Assembly: GCF_010015585.1 (NCBI RefSeq) | Contig: NW_022985073.1 | Coordinates: 490,923 to 554,922 of the forward strand | Direction of reading: 5' to 3' | Length of the DNA stretch: 64,000 nucleotides | Source of the DNA: Eremomyces bilateralis CBS 781.70 | Lineage: Eukaryota > Ascomycota > Dothideomycetes > Eremomycetales > Eremomycetaceae | Part shown: positions 19,793-31,952 of the stretch, piece after piece | Position numbering within the stretch: the first letter of the stretch is position 1 | Layout: each line of letters starts with the position of its first letter | Translations under genes and position numbers: made by a program | The notes under the pieces: model-generated | Databases searched by the model: none | Told to the model about the DNA's origin: nothing | Seen by the model: only the letters and a program-made list of their open reading frames with translations

Positions 19793-21133
19793 CTATATCA
19801 TGTCCCGTTTGACAAACTCGGCATGTAGCGTCTTTCCAAGCGATGCAGGGCTTCGCTCGACGGTGACGCCGGCGGCCTCGAGAGCATTGATCTTGGAGTT
19901 TGCGTCTCCTTTCCCGCCGCTGACAATGGCACCTACAGAACGTTAGTAGGACGGTCACCGTAGAATACGAAAATAAAGAAGTAGACATACCGGCGTGACC
20001 CATTCTCCTCCCTGGCGGCGCCGAGATACCGGCAATGAAGCTAACCACTGGGATATTATTCACATTGTTCGCCCTTAAGAAGTCCGCGGCCTCTTCCTCC
20101 GCTGACCCGCCAATCTCTCCGATCATGATGATCCCGTCCGTCTCCGGGTCTTCCAGGAACACGTTCAAGCAGTCGATGAAATTGGTGCCCGAGAACGGAT
20201 CGCCGCCGATTCCGACGACGAGCGATTGCCCGAGGCCGACTTGCGTCGTCTGGTTCACGGCTTCGTATGTGAGGGTGCCGGATCGGGAGACAATGCCGAT
20301 GCGTCCGCGCTTGTGGATGAATCCGGGCATGATGCCGATCTTACATTGACCCTTTTCATTGTTAGTATAGTGAGATGCTTGAAAGGCGAAGGAGCTTACA
20401 GGAGCAATGATACCGGGGCAGTTGGGTCCAACCAATCGGGTTTTGTTTTGGGTCTTAAGCATATCGGTAACGCGGATCATATCTATGTCTATCAGCAAGG
20501 TAATTCTGGACATCTGGTGAACTTCTTACCATGTTGTGGGATACCCTCGGTGATGCTACAATGATTAGCGATTTCCACCGGGCCGAATGGATCGACTCAC
20601 CAAACCACCAATGGCACCTCAGCCGCAATTGCTTCTTCGATGCTCTTCGCTGCTACCGGAGGTCTTTGAAATATCAGTACGATTAATATCTCCAAGGAAT
20701 CATATCCACATACGGTACGAAGATAGCTGAAGCATCGGCGCCAACTTCCTTCACAGCATCCGCAACGGTAGCAAACACCGGCTTGTCTAGATGGGTCTCT
20801 CCCGCCTTCTTGGGGTTTGTGCCGCCAACGACTCTGGTGCCTATACGATATCAGAAATGCCGCAAGTCCAATCCATCGAACATGTATACCGTAGGCGATC
20901 GCCTGCTCCGCGTGGAACCTAGCCCATTGTCAACCCAATTTCCGTCAACGCACCGGTATCCGGCCCACTCACGTTCCCTGTTTCCCCGTGAAGCCTTGAA
21001 ACAACACCTTCGTGTCCTTCGTGATGCGCAGGTTCTTGGCCGTCTCCGAGTAGATCGGGCTGGAGGTGGCATAGCCGCGTGTCCGGCAGAGGGAGCTTGC
21101 GGCCCGGCAAAGGGGAGATCGGAAAGCCTGCAT
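19793..21133 (-). CDS. LSC1: Succinate-CoA ligase alpha subunit, mitochondrial
   Basis: This is the alpha subunit of succinyl-CoA ligase, the TCA-cycle step from succinyl-CoA to succinate with nucleotide triphosphate formation in the mitochondrial matrix. Eight exons join exactly in frame: 21133-20973, 20918-20890, 20840-20714, 20663-20601, 20555-20530, 20482-20400, 20351-19991 and 19932-19793. They give 329 residues, the usual length. Domain order: targeting peptide [20 protein letters not shown]; CoA-binding Rossmann domain with FQGFTGKQG and [62 protein letters not shown]; and the ligase domain with [27 protein letters not shown] and [24 protein letters not shown], whose HAG holds the phospho-histidine. 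It is head-to-head with ELP3 across 376 bp. Confidence 0.97.
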
Positions 21134-21509
21134 CGTCGCGTGTTGGTGGTTGGCAAAGGGGCAACACACCGGGTAGATGAGGCGAAGGAATGGATGGGAG
21201 GGGAGAAGAATATATGGAACTCGAAGGCCTCCCGTTGGATTTCGTGTTGTGATAGAACTTCCTTTTGGAGTTTTGGCAAAGATGACGGGTGAAGCAAGTT
21301 GGGGAAGTCGCTCCCAGGCAAATCTTGGCATGTGGACCCACCTTCCCTCTTTTCAACATTTCCATTCCGAGTCAACGGTTAAAATCCATCGCGACTGCCA
21401 CAACGATCTTCCCTCCTCACCGCTTCATGCTCCGATACCCTCGTTGAAATAGTGTGGAATGTGACATGCTTGTCGCACCATTATACAAATCTTGGGAATA
21501 TCTGGAAAC
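21134..21509. promoter_or_regulatory. Divergent promoter region between LSC1 and ELP3
   Basis: Only 376 bp separate the two start codons, which point away from each other, so both promoters must lie here. I see no clear TATA box. The assignment rests on gene geometry. Confidence 0.6.
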
Positions 21510-23286
21510 ATGGCCACCGTGACCGTCACCCAACAGCGTCCGCAGCGTCGCCCGAAGAACCTCAAACTCCCCCCAGAAAATGAACGGTACATGCGGGCGT
21601 GCGCGGATATCGCGAACGCCCTGATCGAAGACCATGAGGCGCAATCCAATGGCTCGAAAGCAAAGAAAGACCTCAACCTCAACCATCTGCGGGGGCAGAT
21701 GTCGAAGAAATACTACCTCACCACCCAACCGCCACTCACCGCCATCATCGCTGCAGTGCCCGAGCACTACAAGAGATACATCCTCCCGAAACTCATTGCT
21801 AAACCAATCCGTAAGTTTAACGTTCTATATGCATGAGAACTTAGTCTGACCTTGTATAGGCACATCTTCTGGAATCGCCGTAGTGGCGGTAATGTGCAAA
21901 CCGCACCGATGTCCACATATCTCCTTCACCGGCAACATCTGCGTCTACTGCCCCGGTGGCCCTGACTCTGACTTCGAATACTCCACTCAATCCTACACCG
22001 GCTACGAGCCGACGTCCATGCGCGCCATCCGAGCCCGCTACGACCCGTTCGAGCAAGCGCGTGGTCGCGTCGAGCAGATCAAGTCGCTAGGCCACAGCGT
22101 GGACAAGGTGGAGTACATTATCATGGGCGGGACGTTCATGTCGCTCCCGGAGAGCTACCGGGACGAGTTCATCGCGCAACTGCACAACGCGCTGAGTGGA
22201 TATTCCACAAAGAACGTCGACGAGGCGGTCGCCGCGGGGGAAATGAGCAACATCAAATGCGTGGGTATCACCATCGAGACGAGACCAGATTATTGCTTGG
22301 ATCAGCATCTCGGCGCGATGCTTCGGTACGGTTGCACCCGTCTCGAGATCGGGGTGCAGTCGCTCTACGAGGATGTTGCGCGGGACACGAACCGAGGGCA
22401 CACAGTGAAGGCGGTGGCGGAAACGTTCAAGCTCGCGAAAGACGCGGGGTTCAAGGTGGTCAGCCACATGATGCCTGACCTTCCGAACGTGGGCATGGAG
22501 CGAGACATCGATCAGTTCCGCGAGTATTTCGAGAACCCTGATTTCCGCACCGACGGGCTGAAGATATATCCCACGCTCGTCATCCGCGGGACGGGACTGT
22601 ACGAACTCTGGCGTACTGGGCGATACCAGAACTACACGCCCAACGCGCTGATCGATCTGGTCGCCCGCATCCTCGCGCTGGTGCCCCCGTGGACGCGCAT
22701 CTACCGCGTACAGCGTGACATCCCCATGCCCCTCGTCACCTCCGGTGTCGAAAACGGCAACCTCCGCGAGCTGGCCCTCGCCCGCATGAAAGACTTCGGC
22801 ACCACATGTCGCGACGTGCGCACGCGCGAAGTGGGTGTCAACGAGGTGAAGAACAAGATCCGTCCATCGCAGGTCGAGCTGGTGCGCCGGGACTACGCGG
22901 CGAACGGGGGGTGGGAGACGTTCCTCGCGTACGAGGACCCGAAGCAGGACATCCTGATCGCGCTACTACGACTACGAAAGTGCAGCGCGACGCACACGTT
23001 CCGAAAGGAGCTGGTGGAGCAGCCGACGAGCTTGGTGCGCGAGCTGCATGTCTATGGGCTGGCGGTGCCGGTGCATTCGCGGGACCCGAAGAAGTTCCAG
23101 CATCAGGGGTATGGGACGCTGTTGATGGAGGAGGCGGAGCGGATTGCGCGGGAGGAGCATGGGAGTCGGAAGATCGCGGTCATCTCCGGGGTTGGGGTGA
23201 GGAGCTATTATGGGAAGTTGGGGTATTGGTTGGATGGACCGTATATGAGCAAGTGGTTGGGCGAAGATGTGGATTATGAGCCATGA
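21510..23286 (+). CDS. ELP3: Elongator complex catalytic subunit Elp3
   Basis: This is the catalytic subunit of Elongator, which adds the carboxymethyl group to wobble uridine in tRNA using acetyl-CoA and radical SAM chemistry. Two exons (21510-21810 and 21860-23286) give 575 residues. I chose the ATG of [15 protein letters not shown] because the longer frame opens with TTG. The tRNA-binding N-terminus is basic ([11 protein letters not shown]). The radical SAM core carries the cluster cysteines in [17 protein letters not shown], then [31 protein letters not shown] and RLEIGVQS. The C-terminal GNAT acetyltransferase domain shows [16 protein letters not shown] and [12 protein letters not shown]. 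The intron (21811-21859) falls inside [19 protein letters not shown]. Confidence 0.98.
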
Positions 23287-23575
23287 TGGGATGATATTGG
23301 ATGGGTACGTTGCATTGCATGGATCGGCGCTGGATAGAACCGTGGGATTTTAGATTTGCATGTCGGGACAACCTTGATATGGGAATATCATGTAGAAATG
23401 CATAAAGACACAGTTTACCTTGATTTTTCCATTTTTGGAGATAGAATTATAGTGACCATTATTTGACCGGCTCCGGACGCGCGCCGTACCATCTCACGAT
23501 CCTCCCATCCACCAAAGAAAACCCTTCGATCTCAGCCTGCAAATTCCCTCCTCCACCACAACTGAATCCACAAAG
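23287..23575. other. Short intergenic region
   Basis: This is the ELP3 3' region and 5' leader of the next gene; nothing else is visible. Confidence 0.5.
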
Positions 23576-24659
23576 ATGGGCAAAAAACGAAAACTCGACC
23601 AAACCCGGTCCAAAGCCGACCCCCGCTCGCACAAAAAATCCAAATCCGCCGCCGCGCCGGGGAAGAAAGCAAAGCCCCCCGCAGTGACCCAGCATCCCGC
23701 TCACGATGCGGTGGAATATGACCCGTTCGATCGGGTGCTGCTGGTTGGCGAGGGTGAGTGAACTGCGGTCTGAGATGCAATTATAGATTTTAATGTGAAG
23801 TAGGAGATTTTTCATTCGCAGCATCGTTAGTCGAGCATCACGGTGCCGCCGACCTCCTTGCGACATCCTTCGACAGCGAGGAAGAGGTAATCCGAAAGTA
23901 GGTCGCCCACCTCCTTTCTGATATCGCCCTACCAAACGACTCCTTAACCAAAATCCCGCGTAAATTGTTTAAGAAAAAAGCAGCTTGCTAACCTCATCAA
24001 GATACTCCATCGCGGAAACCCACCTCCAAACCATCCGCGCCGCCGAGCAGCCCCTCCTCTTCACCGTCGACGCCACCAAGCTGAAGCAGAAACCCATCCG
24101 CAACCACGCGCCGTACGATAAGATCATCTTCAACTTCCCCCACGTCGGCGGCAAGTCGACCGATCAGGATCGTCAGATCCGGCATAACCAAGGTACTCCC
24201 CCTCCCCTGAATTCCTTTCCGTCCTATCTTTGAGCAACGCTAACCCCCCCAGAACTCCTCCTCCAATTCTTCCAGGCCGCCACGCCACTCTTAAAAGAGC
24301 GCACGGGGACGATCCATGTAACGCTCTTCGAGCGGCACCCCTACTCCGCCTGGGACGTTCGCGGCCTCGCGCGCACCGCCGGGTTGGTGGGCGTGCGGAG
24401 CGCGAAGTTTCGGTTTGAGGAGTATCCGGGGTACACGCATGCGCGGACTCTGGGGACGCTGGAGGGTGGGGGTGGGTGGAAGGGGGAGGAGAGGGGGGCG
24501 AGGGTGTGGGTGTTTGGGAGAGGGGATTGGGGAAAGCAGGAGGGAGGGGAGGGGAAGGTGGGGAGGGTGGGGAAGGAGGGGATGATTGGGGCGGGGAGGA
24601 GGGGGACGAGGAGGAAGGGGAGGGAGTCTGAGGAGGAGGACTCTTCGGATGAGGATTAG
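23576..24659 (+). CDS. BMT5: BMT5-like 25S rRNA (uridine-N3) methyltransferase
   Basis: This is a SAM-dependent methyltransferase of the DUF2431/BMT5 family, which in yeast methylates a uridine of 25S rRNA in the nucleolus. Four exons (23576-23753, 23804-23897, 24002-24192, 24253-24659) join in frame to 289 residues. The N-terminus is strongly basic and looks like a nucleolar signal (MGKKRKLDQTRSK, HKKSKSAA). Family motifs follow: DRVLLVGEGDFSFAASL (SAM motif I), LLATSFDSEEEV, YDKIIFNFPHVGGKS (the NFPH signature), LLLQFFQAATPLL and HVTLFERHPYSAWDVRGLAR. The last 70 residues are Gly/Arg/Glu-rich (GRRGTRRKGRESEEEDSSDED) and probably disordered. The frame of this tail is set by a long G-rich run at 24460-24640. 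Confidence 0.93.
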
Positions 24660-25132
24660 ATATGGCTTAATGGGGAGATTGGCGGGTCTGAGTCCGGGGA
24701 TATCGCTTATAGGAATCGAGTGATGGATATCACACACACGCTGTGGTTAGAAAAGAGACTGTCCAGTGGGTCGGTCTACGAATTCGAGATATCACGATTA
24801 ACGTTACCGTATTCCTATCTGAACGAAGACCAAGTTCAACATGCTACATAAGGCTATTTCCTCCATAATATCCATTTCGGACACCAGACGTTGTGTTATC
24901 ACCGCGGACGATGAAGCACGAATCTGGTCGTCACCATTGCTCCACGCTGATTGGCCCGCCCATCTGAACCCCTAAAAGCCCAAGCTCACCCCCGACGCTC
25001 AACTTCGCGTCGTCGCGTCCCCTCACTCTCCATCCACATCAACCGAACTACAAACAATCCGAAACCACCACATCGACCACCGCCACCGGACGAAACGACC
25101 CTCACCCCATATACCCACCACTCACCACAACC
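24660..25132. other. Intergenic, promoter side of the SSB gene
   Basis: There is no coding signal here. The last 120 bases are C-rich and poor in G, which is common just upstream of fungal start codons. Confidence 0.5.
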
Positions 25133-25689
25133 ATGCTCCGCCCAACCCTCCGCACCCTCCGCACCCCCCTCCCCCGCCCCTTCAGCACCACCCCCCGCGC
25201 CTCCTTCGCGCGCATGATGCTCGTCGGGCGACTGGGCCAGGCCCCTGAGCTGGTGGAGACGGCGACGGGGCGGGGCGTGATTCGGTACGCAGTGGCGTCG
25301 GAGTCGGGGACGCGGGAGAATAGGAAGACGAGCTGGTTTCGCGTAGCGAGCTTTGCGGAGGGGGGAGCGCGGGATTTTCGGTTGGGGTTGAAGAAGGGGT
25401 GAGTTTTTGGGAGGAAGAAAGGAGGTTTGGACTTGGGATAAGGCTAATTTGGGAATAGATCGTTGATTCATGTCGAGGCGGATGCGCGCATGTCCGAGTT
25501 TGAGGATAAGGATGGGAATCGAAGGGTGCAGATTAACCTTGTTGAGAGTATGGAATTGAGGAAGTTGACAAGCTTTGGATACCGCTAACACTGCTAGAAA
25601 CCCTCGACGTACTCTCCCGCCCCAAGGACGCCTCTCCTGACGCCGACGCCTCCGAAGAGCTCTCCTCCGCGGCGCACACCGGCCCGTGA
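25133..25689 (+). CDS. RIM1: Mitochondrial single-stranded DNA-binding protein, RIM1-like
   Basis: This is an OB-fold SSB that coats single-stranded mitochondrial DNA during replication. Three exons (25133-25398, 25459-25547, 25598-25689) give 148 residues. An Arg-rich, acid-free presequence (MLRPTLRTLRTPLPRPFSTT) targets the matrix. The SSB fold starts with ARMMLVGRLGQAPEL and continues with RYAVASESGTRENRKTSWFRVASF, LIHVEADARMSEFEDKDGNRR and QINLVEKTLDVLSRP, the usual order for bacterial-type SSBs. The C-terminal tail (PDADASEELSSAAHTGP) is short and acidic. Confidence 0.93.
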
Positions 25690-28600
25690 TTTCCACCACT
25701 CCAAACGACGTCGGCGAGGGTGCGATGGGGGATGGATTGATTTCGGGTTCGCGCACCTATATGTCTAGGGATATAGGTTCGTATGGGGGCGTATAGCACA
25801 GTCTCTACTCTTTTTGGGCGATGGGCTTCAGGGGCGAAACAGAAATCGGTGGAGTGTTGGTACTTTTTCGACGATTCTGTATTCATATCGGACTGTTTAC
25901 TAGGGAAGACGGGAGCTCCTTCTTGTATCAAAAGAATACTTTGGTGTGCGATTTCCCCCGGCCGTCGTATCTCAAATTTCATGGATCTCAATGCCTTGAC
26001 CAGGACAGGGAGCAGAGTCGACAGGAACATCATGTCATTGCCTAACAGGAAAGCATCAACCGTTTGCGAAGCCTGGCCCAGAGGGGCGGAAAAAGCATTG
26101 GATCGTACCTACAAGCAAGCCTCGTACGATCCACGTGATTCCACTCCCTGAAGGACGAGAACGAAGAATCCCCTGCGCCGGAATTTCAACGAGAAGCCGC
26201 ATCGGCGTCCCCTGTCGTTTGCAAGATTACAGCTTTCTTCCTTGTTGCACGAGACAGCCCTACTACCCACGCCACATTCTATGAAAACGATCCTTCATCA
26301 ATGTAACGCAAGTCAACCAACACCCCTCCAAAAGCGGCAACTCCATGCGGCTAGATATCAGACGTCGTCCACCTCTACTCTACCGCTATGGCCATGCCGC
26401 ACCTCGGCCTCGCACGCGTCCCTCATCACCAGTACTCCAATTCTCCAGTCGCAGATCGAGGCCCGGCATCGATACATAGCTCGCATCAGCAGCGCGAAGC
26501 CGTCATCGTCAGATTCGGAATGGATACGTATTCCCAGCTCGACTATCTCCAACACACATTGGTCGACCGCGCGCAAATCGCGCGTTTCGTCCCGCTTCCT
26601 AGGATAGAGGCTGTACAACGCGGAGTGGGAGATGCAGATGCATGCAGTGCTCAGTCCACGTTCCAGCTCCGGTGCTCCGGTGGCGTCAGAGGAGAGACAA
26701 GGGAGCTACATGGTTTGCTTGACGGGGTGTATTTCTAAGCAGGCGAAGGCTTTGGGCCTTGGCGGATGATGCAGTGTGCTGGGAAGGGGTGGAGTGCAAC
26801 GTCGCGGAGTGGCGGGCGGGCGGCGGTTCCCGTCGTTGGGGTTTCGGGGACGCGTAACTGGGTGGACTGGTTACTAACTTGCTTGACGGGAGGACCGGAG
26901 GCGGTGAGGGGCGGTACGTGGACATATGGGTACGGTACACGGTAAAGCAGGTCCCGGTGGTCGTTCTACAGCAGATGTTGGGCGGGTCCGTCAACGGTAC
27001 AAAATGATATGGAGACCCGGAGGTAGGGAACGATGTTGTGGCCGTCATCAGATGTCGAAACGTTGACGAACCTCGAAAGTCGAAACGAACTACGGTGGAT
27101 GTCCTGCATTGGGGTGATCTGTGCTCGGTCATGTCAACGGTATTGCATGAATTGACGCTGCAGACGGTGCATAACTGCATATCGTGCAGGAGAAGGGATT
27201 GGGTGCCGACGTCGGTGCAGCGTTCGGACTGGAGTAGCTGTACATCATCGGTGCTCAATTGCTCGACTATGATATTCTATGAGAAGGACCAGCATGATCT
27301 CCCTCCCACTTCAGCAACTCAATTGCGGGTGAGAACCACCGTCGCTTAATTGACCGCTTGAACTAGTTAGGTATGGATGTTGTTTAATTGTTTCGTCAAT
27401 TCCGGACAACTCGCGATCCATGCGATATGTGTCGTCCTATTTAGCGTCCGTCATGAAGCCCAGATCTTCGTCATCCGGGTTCAACCGTACGGCTTAAGGC
27501 ACTACATCCACCGCCCAATGTGATCCAATGTCCAATGTCCAATGTCCAGATGACCCGACAATCCCTCATGAATCTGGAAGGGACCGACATCTCTCCGGGA
27601 TGCAGCAAATCCCTCCGGACGTACTTAGTACAGTATACGCCGATGATAGCTCGATTCCAAGATATGCGACCCAGGTTCAAAGCAGCTTAGCGAGCCCGAT
27701 GCATGAATAAGATTTGGGAATTTGGGGAGAGACGAAAATCGCGCATAGAAGTTTGGAACGGGGCGTTGTCCAGGGGAGGGAACTCAAGCGAAAGATCAAA
27801 GAGGGGTGCGAGATGGGACGGAATGCGGGATTGCGGCGTGTTGGAATGGCTGGATTGGCTGGCCATTCGGAATACCGAGCTGCATCGCTTTCGCTTGCCT
27901 GTCACTTCATGTCGCTGGTTGTGTGCTGTGTTGGGGGATCCGACTCCTGAGCTGGTTTACCACGTATGGCAGATGATGGATGTGCGATGAGCCATCGTTT
28001 CACCCAACGGATGGTTTGTTGATGGTTGGCGACAGCGATCTAGCGATCTACCTCCGTCCATCTCATTACCGTAACTGACGCCATTTCCGCCAAGTCCAAA
28101 GTCAGTTAAGAAAATCACGACGCCTTTGCACGCTCGGCCCGTGGATCCAGAGTGGCACGAAGCATAGTCAAGCCGCTCAAGCTTCAGGAACAAGCAGCCT
28201 AACAACAGTCAAGCTCCCTAAGTGGTATTTCCCACGTTGACCTTACGGCCTACGGGTGTTCACCAAGGCTTCTAGTTCTTCTAACGACTCATTGATCAAA
28301 TGAAAATCATACGTTACAACTAACTAGTCACAACTCACTACATTGCGAATGAGGCCAAGGCTGGGTTCCGTTGATCATCTTGAGTCCGAATGAACTGGTG
28401 AATGATTGCCGCCAATCTCAATATTTCCAGCGAGCACATCTATTCCCGCATCGGATTACGAAGTCCTAAGTCCCGTACTAGGTAGACTAGACATCCAAGA
28501 ATCCATCATCTACGTCCTCCATCATCCAATCGAAATGGAGGGACATGTTTCCCTGAATTCCTTGATTTCCCACGGAACGAGTTTTGTCAGCAGAGAGGGC

Positions 28601-29393
28601 CAAATGGGGCCATGGTTTATATATCGACGAAATGATAGGTCCGTTAGAAGGTTAAGAAATCTCTTAAGAAATCTCTTAAAAATCTCTAGTCACCAAAGGA
28701 AAGACGGGACGGTTCCGGACCACCCAGATACTCCACAGACACACACACTGACACATCCTCTCCCAACGGTCCGCGGGGGCTGATGGTGTCCAATTTGTCC
28801 GATTTGTCTGATTCTCGCCTTCAAATTGCAAACCAAACCCATCATTTATTCACCCATCATCTTCATCATCTTCATCATCTTCATCATCACTATCAGCATC
28901 ATCTAGCAGACGTTGGACGCCTGAACTACTAGTCCTGTCTCTAAGTCTTCATATTATTACTACATTCAGCCTGCATCCCACCGCCAAGCCGATTCGCTCA
29001 TTCCAACACTCGCAGCAAAGGCAACTGGTTACTGGCAACCGAATTCCCTGAATACGGAACGGACAGAACCTGGATCCTTTGGATGGCGCAGCCGCCCATG
29101 TGGATTGTGGAGAGACCGGAAACAAATCACCAGCTTCCCCTCCACCCGCTCCTTCTCTCGCCCTCTTCCTTTCCTTTCTCTCCATCACCAAAGTCCGCGA
29201 TCCACGGCCGAAATCCCCTTCCAACTCATTGCGAATTTCCCACGTCTTTGCCCACTCGTCGGAGTGGGCAGTGTCGTGACTCGTGACCCAAATCCCGCGC
29301 TACAGTCCGGACGATCCGTCCCATCCACCACCCTAGGACGTCATCGCTGCAGAGAGCGACTTTCAGCCTGTGTCTCGCCTCCCGTCGAAAGAT
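25690..29393. other. Long intergenic region, 3.7 kb
   Basis: Open frames on both strands are short or low in complexity and have no recognisable domain. The region holds simple repeats: CCAATGT units at 27525-27547, three 12-bp units around TTAAGAAATCTC at 28652-28687, and CATCATCTT units at 28855-28889. The part after about 28,900 is probably the promoter and leader of the kinase gene. A frame at 26388-26738 with an ATG is the best unconfirmed candidate for a small gene. Confidence 0.5.
28855..28889. repeat. CATCATCTT microsatellite
   Basis: There are nearly four perfect 9-bp units. It lies about 500 bp upstream of the HAL4-type kinase start. Confidence 0.9.
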
Positions 29394-30901
29394 ATGCCAA
29401 CGCCATCCGCCTCGAACCATCCTGCTAGCCGCTCCACCGATCCGGTCAGTTCTCCCGCGATATCCTCCTCGACGGCGTCCGTCAAATCCCAAGATGGCAG
29501 CTCCCAACCGTTGCCCGCGCCCACGAACGGTGCCAGTCCCGCTCTGCAACCCGCACAGGCCCTCGCCCCTCCGAAAAAGCCCACGATGACATCGCGCATC
29601 AGTGGCATGTTCATCCGATCGCAAGCCACCAGCCCGGTTCCTGATGACGGCAAACCGCGACCGAAAGCCCTCGCGCGCCAGCCCTCGGAGAAGAAATCCC
29701 CCGCCCCGTCCGCACGGCAGGCCCCGAACGGCGCCAAACCGGATGAACCGCACCGCCGCTTCTGGGTCGCTGATGACGGCGCGCATGAGCACCTCCTGCG
29801 CGTGGCCAAACGGCAGCAGAAGCTGAAGGACGTGCTGCGCAGCTGGTTCGATAAGAAGGACGGGCACGCAGAAGACCAACCGCCTAGCCTGATGGCGGAC
29901 TGGATCACGCAGAAGCGAAGCGAGCAGGATAAGGCACCGACGGACATGAAGGGGGGCCCGATGCAGAGCCACACGCTAGTGCAGAAATACGGGAAGTGCA
30001 GCGAGATCATCGGGCACGGGGCGTTCGGCGTGGTGCGTATCGCGCACAAGGTCGACGTCAAGGATCCGAAGCGCGAGCAGCTCTTCGCCGTCAAGGAGTT
30101 CCATCAACGGCCCGGCGAATCCGACAAGCGCTACCAGAAGCGCCTGACCTCGGAATTCTGCATCTCCTCGTCCATGCAACATCCCAACGTCATCCAAACC
30201 CTCGACCTCCTCAAAGACGAGAAAGGCGACTACTGCGAGGTGATGGAATACTGCGCCGGCGGTGACCTCTACACGCTCATTCTCGCCTCCACGACCCTCG
30301 AGGTCGCCGAAGCCGACTGCTTTTTCAAGCAGCTCATGCGCGGTGTCGAATACATCCACGAGATGGGCGTCTCCCACCGCGACCTTAAGCCCGAGAACCT
30401 CCTCCTCACCCAGCACGGCGCCATCAAGATCACCGACTTCGGCAACGGCGAGTGCTTCCGCATGGCCTGGGAGAAGCAGGCCCACATGACCGCCGGCGTG
30501 TGCGGCTCCGGCCCGTACATCGCCCCGGAGGAGTACGTGAGCGAGGAGTTCGACCCGCGCGCCGTGGATGTGTGGGCGTGTGGCGTCATCTACATGGCGA
30601 TGCGCACGGGCCGGCATCTGTGGCGCGTGGCGCAGAAGGGAGAGGATGAATTTTTTACCCGGTATTTGGAGGATCGGAGAGAGGAGTCGGGATTTCGCCC
30701 GATCGAGGTGTTGAGACGGGTAAGTTCTTGATTCGTGAGAATGTGGTGACGGGTTGCTAACGGGAACAGGCGAAATGCCGGAACGTCATCTATTCAATCT
30801 TGGATCCGAATCCGACACGGCGGCTGACGGCGCATCAGGTGCTGTTGTCGGAGTGGGTGAAGGACGTGAAGATTTGTGTGTCCGGGGAGCAGGGGTTCTG
30901 A
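29394..30901 (+). CDS. HAL4/SAT4-type Ser/Thr protein kinase
   Basis: This kinase belongs to the fungal NPR/HAL branch. Yeast HAL4 (SAT4) and HAL5 stabilise nutrient and potassium transporters at the plasma membrane. Two exons (29394-30719, 30770-30901) give 485 residues. I chose the ATG of [12 protein letters not shown]; the open frame upstream has only GTG. About 195 Ser/Pro/Lys-rich residues precede the catalytic domain. That domain shows the ATP loop [12 protein letters not shown], the lysine in [35 protein letters not shown], the DFG motif as [18 protein letters not shown] and [12 protein letters not shown]. The last exon encodes [21 protein letters not shown], the C-lobe end. All catalytic residues are present. 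Which of the fungal paralogues (Hal4, Hal5, Oca2, Ppk-type) is closest needs a tree. Confidence 0.9.
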
Positions 30902-31952
30902 ATTCAACATCAGATATACCCAGCACGTCTGGGGTGATGCGCTCGGGGACGCATTCTTACCCATCGAGTATAAAGGCTCGACTTTTCTATTACCGTCGAT
31001 GGGCGTGCTCCGCTGGATTGCTCCCTTATCTCCAGGTCTCCAGGTCCCTTATCTCGCGGACTAGCCGTACTTCGTTCGGTCCCAACACCCCCACTCCATA
31101 TTTGATATTCCCCCGCCAGTCATACCCCTGGCGACTGAACACCACACGCAATGTTTCCACATCATGTCCATCGAAACAGAGGTGTTCACTTTCCTAGATC
31201 TCCAACACCTCCCCTTCACGATCGCTTGGAACTAGAAAGCAGGCGGACACATTGCAAGATTTACTGATATGAGAACCACCGGGGCCACGGTCTTCGGCAC
31301 ATAGGGAGGGAAGGTCTACTGTCGACTGTCTACCGGCGGCATCATCATTATCATCATAATTGTCATTGGGGGGCGTGCGTGCTTTTTTGGCTGGCGACGG
31401 ACGGGATATCGGTCGGGATGGACAAAGGAGATATCACGGTCCCATACCCATCTGCATGTTTTATGACCCGATACGACCACCCCAAGAATCAATCACGTTA
31501 TTTTATTTTGTCATGACGATGGTGATGGTTGATGCCCTTGTTGAATAGCTGATGCAGTGTGATTCTCCTATTGGTGTTTGAAACTATTGAAAGGGAGTGT
31601 TATTGGTGATGGGAATATCGCAGTGGTAGGGCTGAATAACTAACTCCAACGGTTCTAAGCACAGTCCGTTCGCCAGGATCGGAGCCGGAGATAAAGCCAA
31701 CTGTCAATTGCCACCTCCACACTCCACGTATTAATCCGTACCATTCCAGACTCGATGTTCCTCGATCTAGTGTTTGAATGAAATACAAAACTTGACATGT
31801 TCTGCACTGCAACATGGTAATGACATAAATGAGCCTAGAACTCCTTAACAAAACCAATTCCCACAATCCACCCCAATCCGATCGTGACCACCCTTTGTTC
31901 CGACCAACCATCCTGCACCGTCCCGCTCCCGACCACGGCCAATAATGGAGAG
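30902..31952. other. Intergenic, kinase 3' region and SUN-gene promoter
   Basis: No coding signal is visible. ATCATTATCATCATAATTGT at about 31340-31360 is a short imperfect ATC repeat. Confidence 0.5.

Noticed and set aside
26686-27258. 190-codon minus-strand frame
   Set aside because: Ser/Thr/Pro-rich composition without domain, no ATG-supported conserved start, no neighbouring exon.
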